From: Actinobacteria bacterium UBA5176
GTDB taxonomy: Bacteria; Actinomycetota; UBA4738
NCBI GenBank assembly: GCA_002413305.1
Contig: DHWS01000106.1
Span: forward strand, 1 to 14,904
Reading direction: 5' to 3'
DNA: 14,904 nucleotides
Below, in pieces: positions 1 through 7,154 of the stretch (positions are counted from its first letter, which is position 1; each line of letters opens with the position of its first letter). The notes under the pieces were generated by a model. It had not been told where the DNA came from. It worked only from the letters and a program-made list of their open reading frames with translations, and searched no databases. A program made the translations under genes and the position numbers.

Positions 1-93
1 GACCTCGTGGTCGAGAAGGCGTCAGCCGCCGTCCGCCACAGCGCCAAGGCGCGGCATCCGGTGAAGCGAGAACTGGAGGCGACCAAGCGATGA
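1..93 (+). CDS. C-terminal tail of an unrecognised protein (5' truncated)
   Basis: The first reading frame is open from base 1 to a TGA at 91-93 and encodes 30 residues ending in [14 protein letters not shown]. Third codon positions are almost all G or C, as in the neighbouring genes, so this looks coding. The tail is basic and alanine-rich, but too short to assign to a family. Its stop overlaps the start of the transaldolase gene (ATGA, 90-93), so the two are probably translationally coupled in one operon. The start lies outside the window. No function can be given. Confidence 0.6.
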   Translation, partial: DLVVEKASAAVRHSAKARHPVKRELEATKR

Positions 94-743
94 AGCTATT
101 CCTCGACACCGCGAACCTCGACGAGATCCGTGAGATCAAGAAGTGGGGGGTCCTGGGTGGCCTGACGTCCAACCCGACCCTCATCGCAAGAGAGAACCCG
201 ACGAGCATCGAGGCGCACATGAAGGAGTTGTGCGCGCTGGTCGACGGGCCGGTCTCCCTGGAGACGACGGCCGAGAAGGCCGGAGACATCTACGAGCAGG
301 GCGTGAAGCTCGCCGCGGTCGCGCCGAACGCCGTCGTGAAGGTCGCCATGACTCCCGACGGTCTGGAGGCCGGCAAGCGGCTGGTCGACGAGGGCACGCC
401 CGTCAACGTGACCCTGTGCTTCTCGCCCGCCCAGGCCATCCTGGCCGGCGAGATCGGCGCGACGTACATCTCGCCCTTCCTGGGTCGGGTCGACGACATC
501 GCCAGCGACGGGATGTACCTGCTGCGTGAGATCTGCGACGTCTACGAGGTCCAGGGCTACGACACGCTCGTCCTGGCAGCGTCCCTTCGTCATCCCATGC
601 ACGTGGTCGAAGCGGCGAAGGCGGGCGCCGACGTGGCGACCATGCCGTACGACGTCTTCTCCAAGCTCGTGAAGCACCCACTGACCGACTCGGGGTTGGA
701 CAAGTTCTTGAGTGATTGGAAGAAGCTCCAGCAGGAGCTCTGA
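90..743 (+). CDS. tal: Transaldolase, small FSA/TalC-type family
   Basis: The product is a 217-residue class I aldolase of the short transaldolase/fructose-6-phosphate aldolase family, which moves a dihydroxyacetone unit between sugar phosphates in the pentose phosphate pathway. The N-terminus [13 protein letters not shown] is the family signature. LTSNPTLI (residues 25-32) is the conserved substrate loop. Lys84 in AVVKVAMT is the expected Schiff-base lysine. SPFLGRVDD (129-137) places Phe130 where E. coli fructose-6-phosphate aldolase has Tyr131; phenylalanine there is the transaldolase-type residue, so transaldolase activity is the better guess. Some motifs are unusual, such as KVAMT where KIPMT or KVPVT is common. 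Full length for the family. The start is coupled to the preceding gene by ATGA, and rho begins 11 bases after the stop. Confidence 0.93.
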   Translation: MKLFLDTANLDEIREIKKWGVLGGLTSNPTLIARENPTSIEAHMKELCALVDGPVSLETTAEKAGDIYEQGVKLAAVAPNAVVKVAMTPDGLEAGKRLVDEGTPVNVTLCFSPAQAILAGEIGATYISPFLGRVDDIASDGMYLLREICDVYEVQGYDTLVLAASLRHPMHVVEAAKAGADVATMPYDVFSKLVKHPLTDSGLDKFLSDWKKLQQEL

Positions 744-754
744 GGATAGGAGCA

Positions 755-2590
755 ATGAACGTGGAATCGGGCACGCTCGAGAAGTCGGCCCTTCAGGGGA
801 AGGTTCTCCCCGAACTCCAGCAGATCGCGGAATCGCTGGGCGTCACGGGCCACCAGAAATTGAAGAAGGGCGACCTGATCGACGCCATCGTCGCGAAAGC
901 TTCGGCCGACGGCGCAGGCGCCCCCGTCTCGACCGAGGACGGAGGCGACGCGCCGGCCGGGGCCTCGAAGCGAGGCAACGGGGGGCCGGTCGCCGCCGCT
1001 GAGGTCAGCGCCACCGCGGACGCCGCGCCCGAACCCGCCGAACGCGACGGCGAGCAGTCTCCGCCGGCGTCGGGAGCATCCGAGGCCTCGGAGGCCTCGG
1101 ATCCGGCTGCCGTGAACGGGAATGCCGCCGCCGAGCCCCGTGGCTCAGGGGAGGACTCCGGCCAGGAGGCCGGACCGGGGAACGAATCGGACGACGGCGG
1201 GCGGCCGCAGAACCAGGGCCGCCGCAACCAGGGTTCGAATCAGGGCCAGGGCGAGAACCGCCAGGGAGGCGAGAACCCGCGCCGCGAAGTCCAGGGCCAG
1301 CAGGGCCAGGGACCGGGCGGCGGTGGGACCGCCACCATGGAGCGCCAGGGGGACCGCTCCCCGGGCGATCGGGGCCCGCGCGACCGGCGGCTGTCCCGCG
1401 AGGAGCGCCGCCGCCAGCGCGAGGAACGCCGCCAGCGCGAGTTGCAGGATCGCGAAGAGGAGCTCGCCAACGCGCCGGTTCGCACCGGCGTCCTCGACGT
1501 GCTCCCGGAAGGCTACGGGTTCCTTCGGACCACCGGCTACCTGCCGGGCCCGGGCGACGTGTACGTCTCGCTCAGCCAGATCCGCCGGTTCGGCCTGCGC
1601 CGAGGCGACGAGATCACCGGGGCGGTGCGTTCGCCACGGGACAACGAGAAGTACCCGGCGCTGCTGCGGGTCGACACGGTGGCCGGGACCGATCCGGAGA
1701 CGGCGCGACAGCGGCCGGACTTCGACAAGCTGACCCCGCTGTTCCCGGAGGAGCGGTACCGCCTGGAGCACGACCCGAAGGGGATCGCCGAGCGGATCAT
1801 CGACCTCATCGCCCCCATCGGGAAGGGCCAGCGCGGCATGGTGGTCTCGCCGCCGAAGGCCGGGAAGACCACGGTCCTGAAGCAGATCGCCGGCGGCATC
1901 CTCGCCTCCGATCCGGACTCGCACGTGATCATCCTGCTGGTCGACGAACGGCCGGAGGAGGTCACGGACTGGCAGCGGACCGTTCCGGCGTCGGAAGTCG
2001 TCTACTCCACGTTCGACAAACCGGCCGACCAGCACACGCAGGTCACGGAGCTGGTGCTGGAGCGGGCGAAGCGACTGGTCGAACAAGGCAAGGACGTGGT
2101 GATCCTGCTGGACTCGATCACCCGGCTGGCCCGGGCCTACAACCTGGCCGCGCCGGCGTCGGGCCGCATCCTGTCGGGCGGTGTCGACTCCACGGCGCTG
2201 TACCCGCCGAAGCGGTTCTTCGGCGCCGCGCGGAACCTCGAGGAGGGCGGCTCGCTCACCATCATCGCGTCTGCCCTGGTCGAGACCGGCTCCCGGATGG
2301 ACGAGGTCATCTTCGAGGAGTTCAAGGGCACCGGGAACTGGGAGATCCGGCTGGACCGGTCGCTCTCCGAGAAGCGGATGTTCCCGGCGCTGAACATCGA
2401 AGCCAGCGGCACCCGGAAAGAGGAGCGCCTCATGCCGACCGAGGAGCTCGCGCTGGCGTGGCGGCTGCGTCGCGTGCTGCACGCCCTCGACCCGGCCGCC
2501 TCACTCGAGCTGCTCATCGACAAGATGCGTGTCACCAAGTCGAACGAGCAGTTCCTCCGGGAGATCTCGAAGGCCCCAGTGGGCGACTGA
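755..2590 (+). CDS. rho: Transcription termination factor Rho
   Basis: The product is 611 residues long and forms the hexameric RNA-dependent ATPase that releases RNA polymerase. Rho N-terminal domain: about residues 8-47. A polar low-complexity insertion spans about 50-235, first acidic and Ala/Pro/Glu-rich, then Asn/Gln/Gly-rich, then strongly Arg-rich (about 200-235). The cold-shock-like RNA-binding fold contains GYGFLR (253-258). The ATPase domain has Walker [10 protein letters not shown] (365-373), the catalytic-Glu segment [10 protein letters not shown] (396-405), Walker [11 protein letters not shown] (448-457) and the Q-loop segment EEFKGTGN (521-528). The start at 755 is chosen because it follows GAGGATAGGAG (742-752) and begins exactly at a Rho N-domain; an in-frame ATG at 716 lies inside the transaldolase gene. 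E. coli Rho is 419 residues, and the extra length is all in the insertion, as in other actinobacteria. Confidence 0.97.
   Translation: MNVESGTLEKSALQGKVLPELQQIAESLGVTGHQKLKKGDLIDAIVAKASADGAGAPVSTEDGGDAPAGASKRGNGGPVAAAEVSATADAAPEPAERDGEQSPPASGASEASEASDPAAVNGNAAAEPRGSGEDSGQEAGPGNESDDGGRPQNQGRRNQGSNQGQGENRQGGENPRREVQGQQGQGPGGGGTATMERQGDRSPGDRGPRDRRLSREERRRQREERRQRELQDREEELANAPVRTGVLDVLPEGYGFLRTTGYLPGPGDVYVSLSQIRRFGLRRGDEITGAVRSPRDNEKYPALLRVDTVAGTDPETARQRPDFDKLTPLFPEERYRLEHDPKGIAERIIDLIAPIGKGQRGMVVSPPKAGKTTVLKQIAGGILASDPDSHVIILLVDERPEEVTDWQRTVPASEVVYSTFDKPADQHTQVTELVLERAKRLVEQGKDVVILLDSITRLARAYNLAAPASGRILSGGVDSTALYPPKRFFGAARNLEEGGSLTIIASALVETGSRMDEVIFEEFKGTGNWEIRLDRSLSEKRMFPALNIEASGTRKEERLMPTEELALAWRLRRVLHALDPAASLELLIDKMRVTKSNEQFLREISKAPVGD
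1214..1311 (+). repeat. In-frame CAGGG (Gln-Gly) repeats within rho
   Basis: CAGGG occurs at 1214, 1229, 1241, 1247, 1262, 1292, 1301 and 1307. The gaps between copies are all multiples of three, so each copy encodes Gln-Gly. This produces the NQG/QGQG-rich part of the Rho insertion (about residues 154-187). It is coding low-complexity sequence rather than an independent element, and its copy number may vary between strains. Confidence 0.6.
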
Positions 2591-2615
2591 CGAGACGCTG
2601 AGGAGGAGGGGAAGG

Positions 2616-2840
2616 ATGGCGGGCTGGGGAGACGACCCGATCATGGCGGAGCTCCAGGCCGCTCTGGCCGACGGCTGGACCCCGGTCGCCGTGAAGGACG
2701 AACGGGACAGCACCGGCACCAGCTTCGACGTCGTCACGGTCGAGAGGGCCAGCGAGTCGAAGGATTTCCGCAGTGACCACCTGGCCTTCCACCGGTACGT
2801 CGAGGGCCTGATGGAGGACCATGGGCTGAGCTACTCCTGA
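2616..2840 (+). CDS. Hypothetical 74-residue protein between rho and rpmE
   Basis: A short gene begins at ATG 2616 after a very strong ribosome binding site, AGGAGGAGGG (2601-2610), 25 bases after the rho stop. The 74-residue product starts [20 protein letters not shown] and ends HGLSYS. It has no membrane segment, no cysteines and a mildly acidic composition. It looks like a small soluble alpha/beta protein: a helix with [11 protein letters not shown], a strand-like [10 protein letters not shown], a strand-like [10 protein letters not shown], and a final helix [16 protein letters not shown]. The longer open frame back to 2529 lies inside rho and is not used. I do not recognise the family. 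Its position suggests co-expression with rho and L31, but that says nothing firm about function. Confidence 0.75.
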   Translation: MAGWGDDPIMAELQAALADGWTPVAVKDERDSTGTSFDVVTVERASESKDFRSDHLAFHRYVEGLMEDHGLSYS

Positions 2841-2896
2841 CTCCCAAGGGCGGCGCCCGGAGCCCGAGGAATAGCCGAAGGTTGAAAGGTAGTGAG

Positions 2897-3112
2897 ATGA
2901 GAGAAGGAATCCACCCCGAATACGTCACCGCCACGGTCCGGTGCTCGTGCGGCAACACGTTCGAGACCCGGTCCACGAAGTCGGACATCCGCGTCGAGCT
3001 GTGTTCGGCGTGCCACCCCTTCTACACGGGCAAGCAGAAGCTCGTGGACACGGGGGGACGGGTCGAACGGTTCCAGCGCCGGTACGGTCAGCGGACTGGC
3101 ACCGCGCGGTAG
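2897..3112 (+). CDS. rpmE: 50S ribosomal protein L31, zinc-binding type
   Basis: The 71-residue product begins [10 protein letters not shown], the typical L31 start (M-x-x-x-IHPxY). Four cysteines, C16, C18, C36 and C39, form the CxC...CxxC zinc site; the second pair sits in [13 protein letters not shown], the family signature. This is therefore the zinc-containing form of L31 rather than the cysteine-free paralogue made under zinc starvation. L31 belongs to the large ribosomal subunit and contacts the 30S head. The start is set at ATG 2897 because homologues begin there; an upstream in-frame TTG at 2882 would add five residues and overlaps the likely ribosome binding site AAAGGTAG (2885-2892). 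Rho followed by rpmE is conserved in actinobacteria. Confidence 0.95.
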   Translation: MREGIHPEYVTATVRCSCGNTFETRSTKSDIRVELCSACHPFYTGKQKLVDTGGRVERFQRRYGQRTGTAR

Positions 3113-3149
3113 CCTCGACCACGCGGCTGCGGGCGGCGGGAACGCGATC

Positions 3150-3163
3150 CTCCCAGGCGGGAG
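3150..3163 (+). promoter_or_regulatory. Small hairpin covering the ribosome binding site of the DUF1385 gene
   Basis: CTCCC (3150-3154) and GGGAG (3159-3163) form a perfect 5-base stem with the loop AGGC. GGGAG is also the best Shine-Dalgarno candidate for ATG 3175, 11 bases before it, so the hairpin could limit translation. A second weaker candidate, GAGG (3169-3172), lies outside the stem. Seen in sequence; regulatory meaning is inferred. Confidence 0.3.
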
Positions 3164-3174
3164 CTGATGAGGGC

Positions 3175-4056
3175 ATGCCCGTCCCGGACCACTTCTACGG
3201 CGGGCAGGCAGTCATCGAGGGCGTGATGATGCGCGGCCGCAACGACTGGGCCATCGCCGTCCGTCGCCCCGACGGTTCGATCCACGTCGAGACGCACGAG
3301 GTCCGCTCGATCAGCCGCCGGTTGCGCCTCCTGAGCAAGCCCGGCCTCCGAGGGATCCTCGCGCTGGGACAGACGCTCTCCATCGGCGTTCGCGCGCTGA
3401 CCGTCTCCGCGAACCAGTCGGTCCCCGAGGAGGATCAGCTCACCCCGAGGCAGATCGGTCTCTCCATGGCGTTGGCGTTCGTGCTGTTCATCGCCGTCTT
3501 CGTCGTGGGCCCATTCCTCGGTTTCCGCCTCCTCCGGCACCACGTCGCGTCCAGCCTGACCAGGGCGCTGCTCGAGGGGGTCTTCCGGGTAGCGCTGTTC
3601 CTTGGCTACCTGGCGGCGATCGGGCGGGCCAAGGAGGTCCGGCGCGTCTTCGAATACCACGGTGCCGAACACAAGACCATCGCCGCATACGAACACGAGG
3701 CGCCGCTGGACCCGGAGTCGGTCGGGCGCTTCTCGACCCTCCACGTCCGGTGCGGGACGAACTTCCTCCTGATCGTGCTGATCCTCTCGATCTTCGTCTA
3801 CGCCGCCTTCGGCAACCACGGCCTTTGGTGGGGCATCGGGCTTCGCGTGGTGACCATCCCCGTCATCGCGGGCCTCTCCTACGAGCTGCTGCGGCTCGGG
3901 GCGCGGTACGGGCGATCGCCCGTCATGCGCGCGGTCATGGCTCCGGGTCTGTGGCTGCAGAGGATCACCACCCGGCCGCCGGATCGCGCCGAGATCGAGG
4001 TGGCCATCGCGTCGTTCCAAGCTCTGCGGGCCCGGGAAGCCGGGAGGGCCGGCTGA
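3175..4056 (+). CDS. DUF1385 family membrane protein (YqhQ-like)
   Basis: The 293-residue product carries the DUF1385 hallmarks: YGGQAVIEGVMMRGRNDWAI near the N-terminus (8-27), EYHGAEHKTI (160-169) and HVRCGTNFLL (190-199). Hydrophobic stretches suitable for membrane spans lie near 97-116, 133-150, 196-213 and 221-240, so it is an integral membrane protein. The conserved His/Glu residues (H162, E165, H166, then H174 and E175) and Cys193 could bind a metal, but that is inference; the family's biochemical role is not established to my knowledge. The gene often sits near rpmE, prfA and prmC in Firmicutes, and it does so here. The start at ATG 3175 gives the usual family N-terminus; the longer open frame from GTG 2941 runs through rpmE and is rejected. 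Confidence 0.9.
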   Translation: MPVPDHFYGGQAVIEGVMMRGRNDWAIAVRRPDGSIHVETHEVRSISRRLRLLSKPGLRGILALGQTLSIGVRALTVSANQSVPEEDQLTPRQIGLSMALAFVLFIAVFVVGPFLGFRLLRHHVASSLTRALLEGVFRVALFLGYLAAIGRAKEVRRVFEYHGAEHKTIAAYEHEAPLDPESVGRFSTLHVRCGTNFLLIVLILSIFVYAAFGNHGLWWGIGLRVVTIPVIAGLSYELLRLGARYGRSPVMRAVMAPGLWLQRITTRPPDRAEIEVAIASFQALRAREAGRAG

Positions 4057-4063
4057 GGCCGGC
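4048..4063 (+). terminator. GC hairpin at the DUF1385 stop codon, possible weak terminator
   Basis: GCCGGC (4048-4053) and GCCGGC (4058-4063) form a perfect 6-base GC stem with the loop TGAG, and the loop contains the DUF1385 stop codon (4054-4056). No T-run follows, so it is not a standard intrinsic terminator. Because a new promoter follows about 55 bases later, it may mark the end of the upstream transcription unit or protect a 3' end. Confidence 0.25.
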
Positions 4064-4115
4064 GAGCGTCACGGGACAGGCCGAACCGCTTCCCGCCGAA
4101 ACCGGGCGGATGTAC

Positions 4116-4145
4116 TTGAAACGACGGTCCCCGTCACTACAGTGA
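4116..4145 (+). promoter_or_regulatory. Sigma70-type promoter for the DivIVA-like gene, with a palindrome over the -10
   Basis: TTGAAA (4116-4121) and TACAGT (4138-4143) are separated by 16 bases and match the -35 and -10 consensus well (5/6 for TTGACA; TAnnnT kept). They lie in the 133-base gap before the gene at 4190. The -10 is embedded in TCACT-AC-AGTGA (4134-4145), a perfect 5+5 inverted repeat that could be an operator. The spacer also holds GACGG-TCC-CCGTC (4123-4135), another perfect small inverted repeat. Confidence 0.55.
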
Positions 4146-4189
4146 AAGCGCGGTCCCGCCGATGCTCTTCTCCGAGAGGGTGATCCATC

Positions 4190-5155
4190 GTGGCGTCCAC
4201 GGAATCCCGGCTGGAGGCCGAAGCTTCTGTCATTCGAGCCGCCGACATCGCCGCCCAGCGCTTCACCGTGGGCCGGAAGGGCTACGAGCAGGACGAGGTC
4301 CGCGCCTACCTCCGGTCGCTGGCCGAGACCGTCAGCCGGCTGCAGGGCGAGGTCGACTGGTATCGTGCCCGGGGCGAACACATCGAACGCCGCAGCGGGG
4401 AAGCGCAGGAGGACGCGTACACGCGCCTGTCCCGCAGTTTCACCGAGGTGGTCCGCGCGGCGGACGACGCCGCCAAGCGCGTGCTCGCCTCCGCGGAAGA
4501 GGAAGGCCGCCTGACGATCGCCTCCGTGCGCGACCGGACGAACGCGATGGTGGTCCAGGCGCAGGAGGACGCCGAGTCGATCCTCACCGCCGCCCGCGAA
4601 GAGGCAGGCGGGCTGGTCCAGGAGGCACGGGAGCTTCGGGACGCCGCAGATCGCGCCCTGAACGAAGCTGAGGCCGCGCGGCGGACCGTGGAGGCCGCTC
4701 GCGAAGCAGCGGAGCCCGCTCCTCAACCTGCACAGAATGTGGGGTCGTTCAGCCCGCCCGAAGACTGGAAGGATGCGATCTGGGCGAGTCCCGGCTCCGC
4801 CGCGCCGGACGAGCCAGAGGCGGTCCCACCGAACGGGGTCGAGCCTGCGGACGGATCCGCGTCGGACTCACCGGAGGACGACGCCTCGCCGGCGCCCACC
4901 GCATCGGCCCCGCTCGAGGCGCCTCCATCGGCCGAGACTCCATCGGGGGACGGTGAGGAACTGCCCTCGATGTTCGTCTCCGACGACTCGTTCTGGGCCG
5001 CGGACGACCTCCCGGTCCCCGCGCACGACGAGCCGTGGGCGTCGAACGGCCACGCGGTCGCGCCGGGCCCGAACCCAAGCCCCGTCGAACCGGAGGACCT
5101 CGATCTGAAGCTCGACGGGTCGCTCTTCGACCTGTTCGAGGACCCCGAGGACTAA
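4190..5155 (+). CDS. DivIVA-like coiled-coil protein with acidic Pro/Ala-rich tail
   Basis: The 321-residue product starts at GTG 4190, after GAGAGGG (4174-4180). Residues 17-57 resemble the DivIVA N-terminal membrane-curvature-sensing segment: an F/R-containing lead and then [14 protein letters not shown] (28-41). A long Ala/Glu/Arg heptad-type coiled coil spans about 42-175, as in DivIVA/Wag31 proteins that mark cell poles or septa and organise cell-wall growth. Residues 176-300 are a disordered Pro/Ala/Glu/Asp-rich region with two tryptophan-containing patches ([10 protein letters not shown] at 191-200 and DDSFWAADD further on). The last 20 residues are acidic with hydrophobic spacing ([18 protein letters not shown]). 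The family match rests on the N-terminal motif and coiled coil, so a SepIVA-like or ATP synthase b-like coiled coil remains possible. A promoter lies just upstream, and prfA follows after 34 bases. Confidence 0.75.
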   Translation: MASTESRLEAEASVIRAADIAAQRFTVGRKGYEQDEVRAYLRSLAETVSRLQGEVDWYRARGEHIERRSGEAQEDAYTRLSRSFTEVVRAADDAAKRVLASAEEEGRLTIASVRDRTNAMVVQAQEDAESILTAAREEAGGLVQEARELRDAADRALNEAEAARRTVEAAREAAEPAPQPAQNVGSFSPPEDWKDAIWASPGSAAPDEPEAVPPNGVEPADGSASDSPEDDASPAPTASAPLEAPPSAETPSGDGEELPSMFVSDDSFWAADDLPVPAHDEPWASNGHAVAPGPNPSPVEPEDLDLKLDGSLFDLFEDPED

Positions 5156-5170
5156 AAGACCGAGGCCCGG

Positions 5171-5185
5171 CGGCCATAATGGCCG
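5171..5185 (+). promoter_or_regulatory. Perfect 15-base palindrome immediately upstream of prfA
   Basis: CGGCCAT-A-ATGGCCG is a perfect 7+7 inverted repeat around one central base, ending 4 bases before the prfA start. As RNA it could form a CGGCC/GGCCG stem with an ATAAT loop. It occupies the place where a ribosome binding site would sit, and prfA has no clear Shine-Dalgarno sequence. It could be a protein operator or a translational control hairpin; neither can be chosen from sequence alone. Confidence 0.35.
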
Positions 5186-5189
5186 AGTC

Positions 5190-6269
5190 ATGCGCGAACG
5201 TCTCCAGGAGATCGAACAGGCCTACGAGGACCTGACCCGCGAGCTCGGCAACCCCGAGGTCGCGTCCGACCCCGCCCGGCTCCGCGAGCTCGGCAAGCGC
5301 CATTCGGACCTTCAAGAGATCGTGACCCCGTACCGGGCCTATCGCGAGGCGCTCCGCCAGGCCGAGGAGGCGCGGACGCTGGCCAAGGATGAACAAGACC
5401 CCGAGATGCAGCGGTACCTCCGGCAGGAGGAGACGGCCGCCGAGCGGAGGGCCGCCGATCTGCAGTCGGAGCTGGAGGTCCTGCTGCTCCCGAAGGACCC
5501 CAACGACGCGAAGAACGTGGTGCTGGAGATCCGGGCCGGCACCGGTGGACAGGAGGCCGCCCTGTTCGCGGCGGATCTGTTCGAGATGTACCGGCGGTAC
5601 GCCGAACGACGCCGGTGGAAGACCGACGTGCTCTCCTCCAGCCCCACGGACCTCGGCGGCTTCAAGGAGGTCGTGCTGGAGGTGAGGGGCAAGGGCGCGT
5701 ATTCGAGGCTGAAGTTCGAGTCCGGTGTGCACCGCGTCCAGCGGATCCCGGTCACGGAGTCGGGGGGTCGCATCCAGACGTCCACGGCAACGGCGGCGGT
5801 GCTCCCGGAGGCCGAAGAGGTCGACGTCGAACTCGATCCGAACGACCTGGACATCGACGTGTTCCGTTCGTCCGGCCCCGGAGGGCAGAGCGTCAACACC
5901 ACGGACTCGGCCGTACGGATCACCCACCGGCCGACGGGGATCGTCGTGTCGGTCCAGGAAGAACGGTCCCAGCTGCAGAACAAGGAGAAGGCCATGCGGT
6001 ATCTGCGGTCGCGCCTGCTGAAGCTGGCTCAGGACGAACAGCACCGCAGCGAAGCGGCCGACCGGAAGGCTCAGGTCGGGTGGGGAGAGCGTTCGGAGAA
6101 GATACGGACGTACAACTACCCGCAGAACCGGGTCACCGACCACCGCATCGAGGGGCTTTCAGTCCACAACCTGCCGGCGGTGTTGGAGGGTGACCTCGAC
6201 CGGTTCGTCGATGCGCTGACGGACGCCGAACGGCGGGCGCAGCTCGCCGACGAGCAGCGCCCGGGATGA
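5190..6269 (+). CDS. prfA: Peptide chain release factor 1 (RF1)
   Basis: The 359-residue product reads UAA and UAG stop codons and triggers peptide release. The anticodon-like tripeptide is Pro-Val-Thr (187-189, in [13 protein letters not shown]), the P-x-T form of RF1, whereas RF2 has SPF. The catalytic GGQ is at 231-233 in [15 protein letters not shown], the PrmC-methylated glutamine being Q233. A second GGQ-like triplet in [12 protein letters not shown] (115-126) is the normal conserved family sequence before the codon-recognition domain. Length matches the family (about 355-360). ATG 5190 gives the usual start, although no clear Shine-Dalgarno is visible and another ATG at 5179 is out of frame. 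The gene overlaps prmC by ATGA (6266-6269), a common functional pair because PrmC modifies RF1. Confidence 0.97.
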   Translation: MRERLQEIEQAYEDLTRELGNPEVASDPARLRELGKRHSDLQEIVTPYRAYREALRQAEEARTLAKDEQDPEMQRYLRQEETAAERRAADLQSELEVLLLPKDPNDAKNVVLEIRAGTGGQEAALFAADLFEMYRRYAERRRWKTDVLSSSPTDLGGFKEVVLEVRGKGAYSRLKFESGVHRVQRIPVTESGGRIQTSTATAAVLPEAEEVDVELDPNDLDIDVFRSSGPGGQSVNTTDSAVRITHRPTGIVVSVQEERSQLQNKEKAMRYLRSRLLKLAQDEQHRSEAADRKAQVGWGERSEKIRTYNYPQNRVTDHRIEGLSVHNLPAVLEGDLDRFVDALTDAERRAQLADEQRPG

Positions 6270-7138
6270 CCGGCACCTCACCCACCATGCGCCCGTCCGA
6301 CGTGGTCCGACGGTCGGCGGAGTTCCTTCGTCACCACGACGTCGAGAGCCCGCGCGAGACGGCCGAAGCGCTCCTCATCTACTTCCTGGGTACGGATCGG
6401 GCCGGCCTTTACGCCCTGGACGAGGGACTGGACACACGCACGGCTCGCCTGTTCGGACGGGCCCTGTGTCAGCGCTGCCACGGCATCCCGGTGCAGTACC
6501 TGACCGGCGAGCAGCAGTTCATGGACCTGGTCCTGGGCGTCGCGCCCGGCGTGTTCATCCCCAGGCCGGAGACCGAAGGGCTGGTCGAAGTCGCCCTGGA
6601 GCTCTTGCGGCCTGTGACGAACCCGGTGGTCGTCGACGTCGGGACGGGGACGGGGGCCATCGCCCTGGCGATCGCGCACCGTCGTCCGGATGCCCGCGTG
6701 CTGGCGACGGACGTGTCGGAGGCGGCGGTGACGGTGGCCACGGCGAACGCGTCAAGGCACGATCTGGCGGTCGAGGTGCGCCGGGGCGATCTGCTCGAGC
6801 CGCTCGAGCCCGATCTGCGGGGCCGAGTGGACCTGTTGACCAGCAACCCTCCGTACCTCACGCGCGAGGTCTACGAGTCCCTCCCCGAGGAGGTGAGGGC
6901 AGAGCCGTACGAGGCCCTGGTCGGAGGGACCGACCTGCATCACCGGCTGGCGTCGCTGGCCCCCGAGTGGCTGGTCCCCGGCGGATGGCTCGTCGTGGAG
7001 ATCGGCGACGAGCAAGGACCGGAAGTTCGGGCCCTCTTCGAAGAACGGCTGGACGAGGTCGCCGTCGTGGCCGACCTGGCCGGCCGGGATCGCGTGGTGC
7101 GGGGGCGCCTGCCGCTCGAACCACCGAGCGCCGGATGA
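6266..7138 (+). CDS. prmC: Release factor glutamine methyltransferase PrmC (HemK)
   Basis: The 290-residue enzyme transfers a methyl group from S-adenosylmethionine to the glutamine of the release factor GGQ motif. An N-terminal helical substrate-binding domain (about 8-80) contains [20 protein letters not shown] (99-104) is a conserved PrmC motif. The Rossmann fold has the SAM loop [16 protein letters not shown] (122-137), the acidic ATDVS segment (147-151) and the catalytic NPPY (194-197), followed by [11 protein letters not shown], also typical. The start overlaps the prfA stop in ATGA, so the two genes are translationally coupled. A downstream in-frame ATG (codon 8) could also serve. TsaC begins 16 bases after the stop. 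Confidence 0.96.
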   Translation: MTGTSPTMRPSDVVRRSAEFLRHHDVESPRETAEALLIYFLGTDRAGLYALDEGLDTRTARLFGRALCQRCHGIPVQYLTGEQQFMDLVLGVAPGVFIPRPETEGLVEVALELLRPVTNPVVVDVGTGTGAIALAIAHRRPDARVLATDVSEAAVTVATANASRHDLAVEVRRGDLLEPLEPDLRGRVDLLTSNPPYLTREVYESLPEEVRAEPYEALVGGTDLHHRLASLAPEWLVPGGWLVVEIGDEQGPEVRALFEERLDEVAVVADLAGRDRVVRGRLPLEPPSAG

Positions 7139-7154
7139 TCCGTTCTGCGGTCGG

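Noticed and set aside
716..754. Upstream ATG extending Rho by 13 residues
   Set aside because: It lies inside the transaldolase gene, and the extra residues are not part of the Rho N-domain; ATG 755 has a proper ribosome binding site.
1214..1311. CAGGG repeats as a CRISPR or satellite array
   Set aside because: Copies are 5 bases at irregular codon-multiple spacing inside rho and encode Gln-Gly; there are no spacers or long repeats.
1145..2482. Long antisense open frame (445 codons) opposite rho
   Set aside because: High-GC coding sequence leaves long open shadow frames; the + strand protein has all Rho motifs and the antisense product is low-complexity without recognisable domains.
2941..3174. 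GTG start extending the DUF1385 protein by 78 residues
   Set aside because: The extension overlaps rpmE out of frame and precedes the conserved family N-terminus.
5179..5235. ATG 11 bases upstream of prfA as its start
   Set aside because: It is out of frame with RF1 and its product is short and featureless; noted only as a possible decoy.
4749..6143. 464-codon antisense open frame spanning the DivIVA-like gene and prfA
   Set aside because: It crosses two real genes and has compositional bias only.
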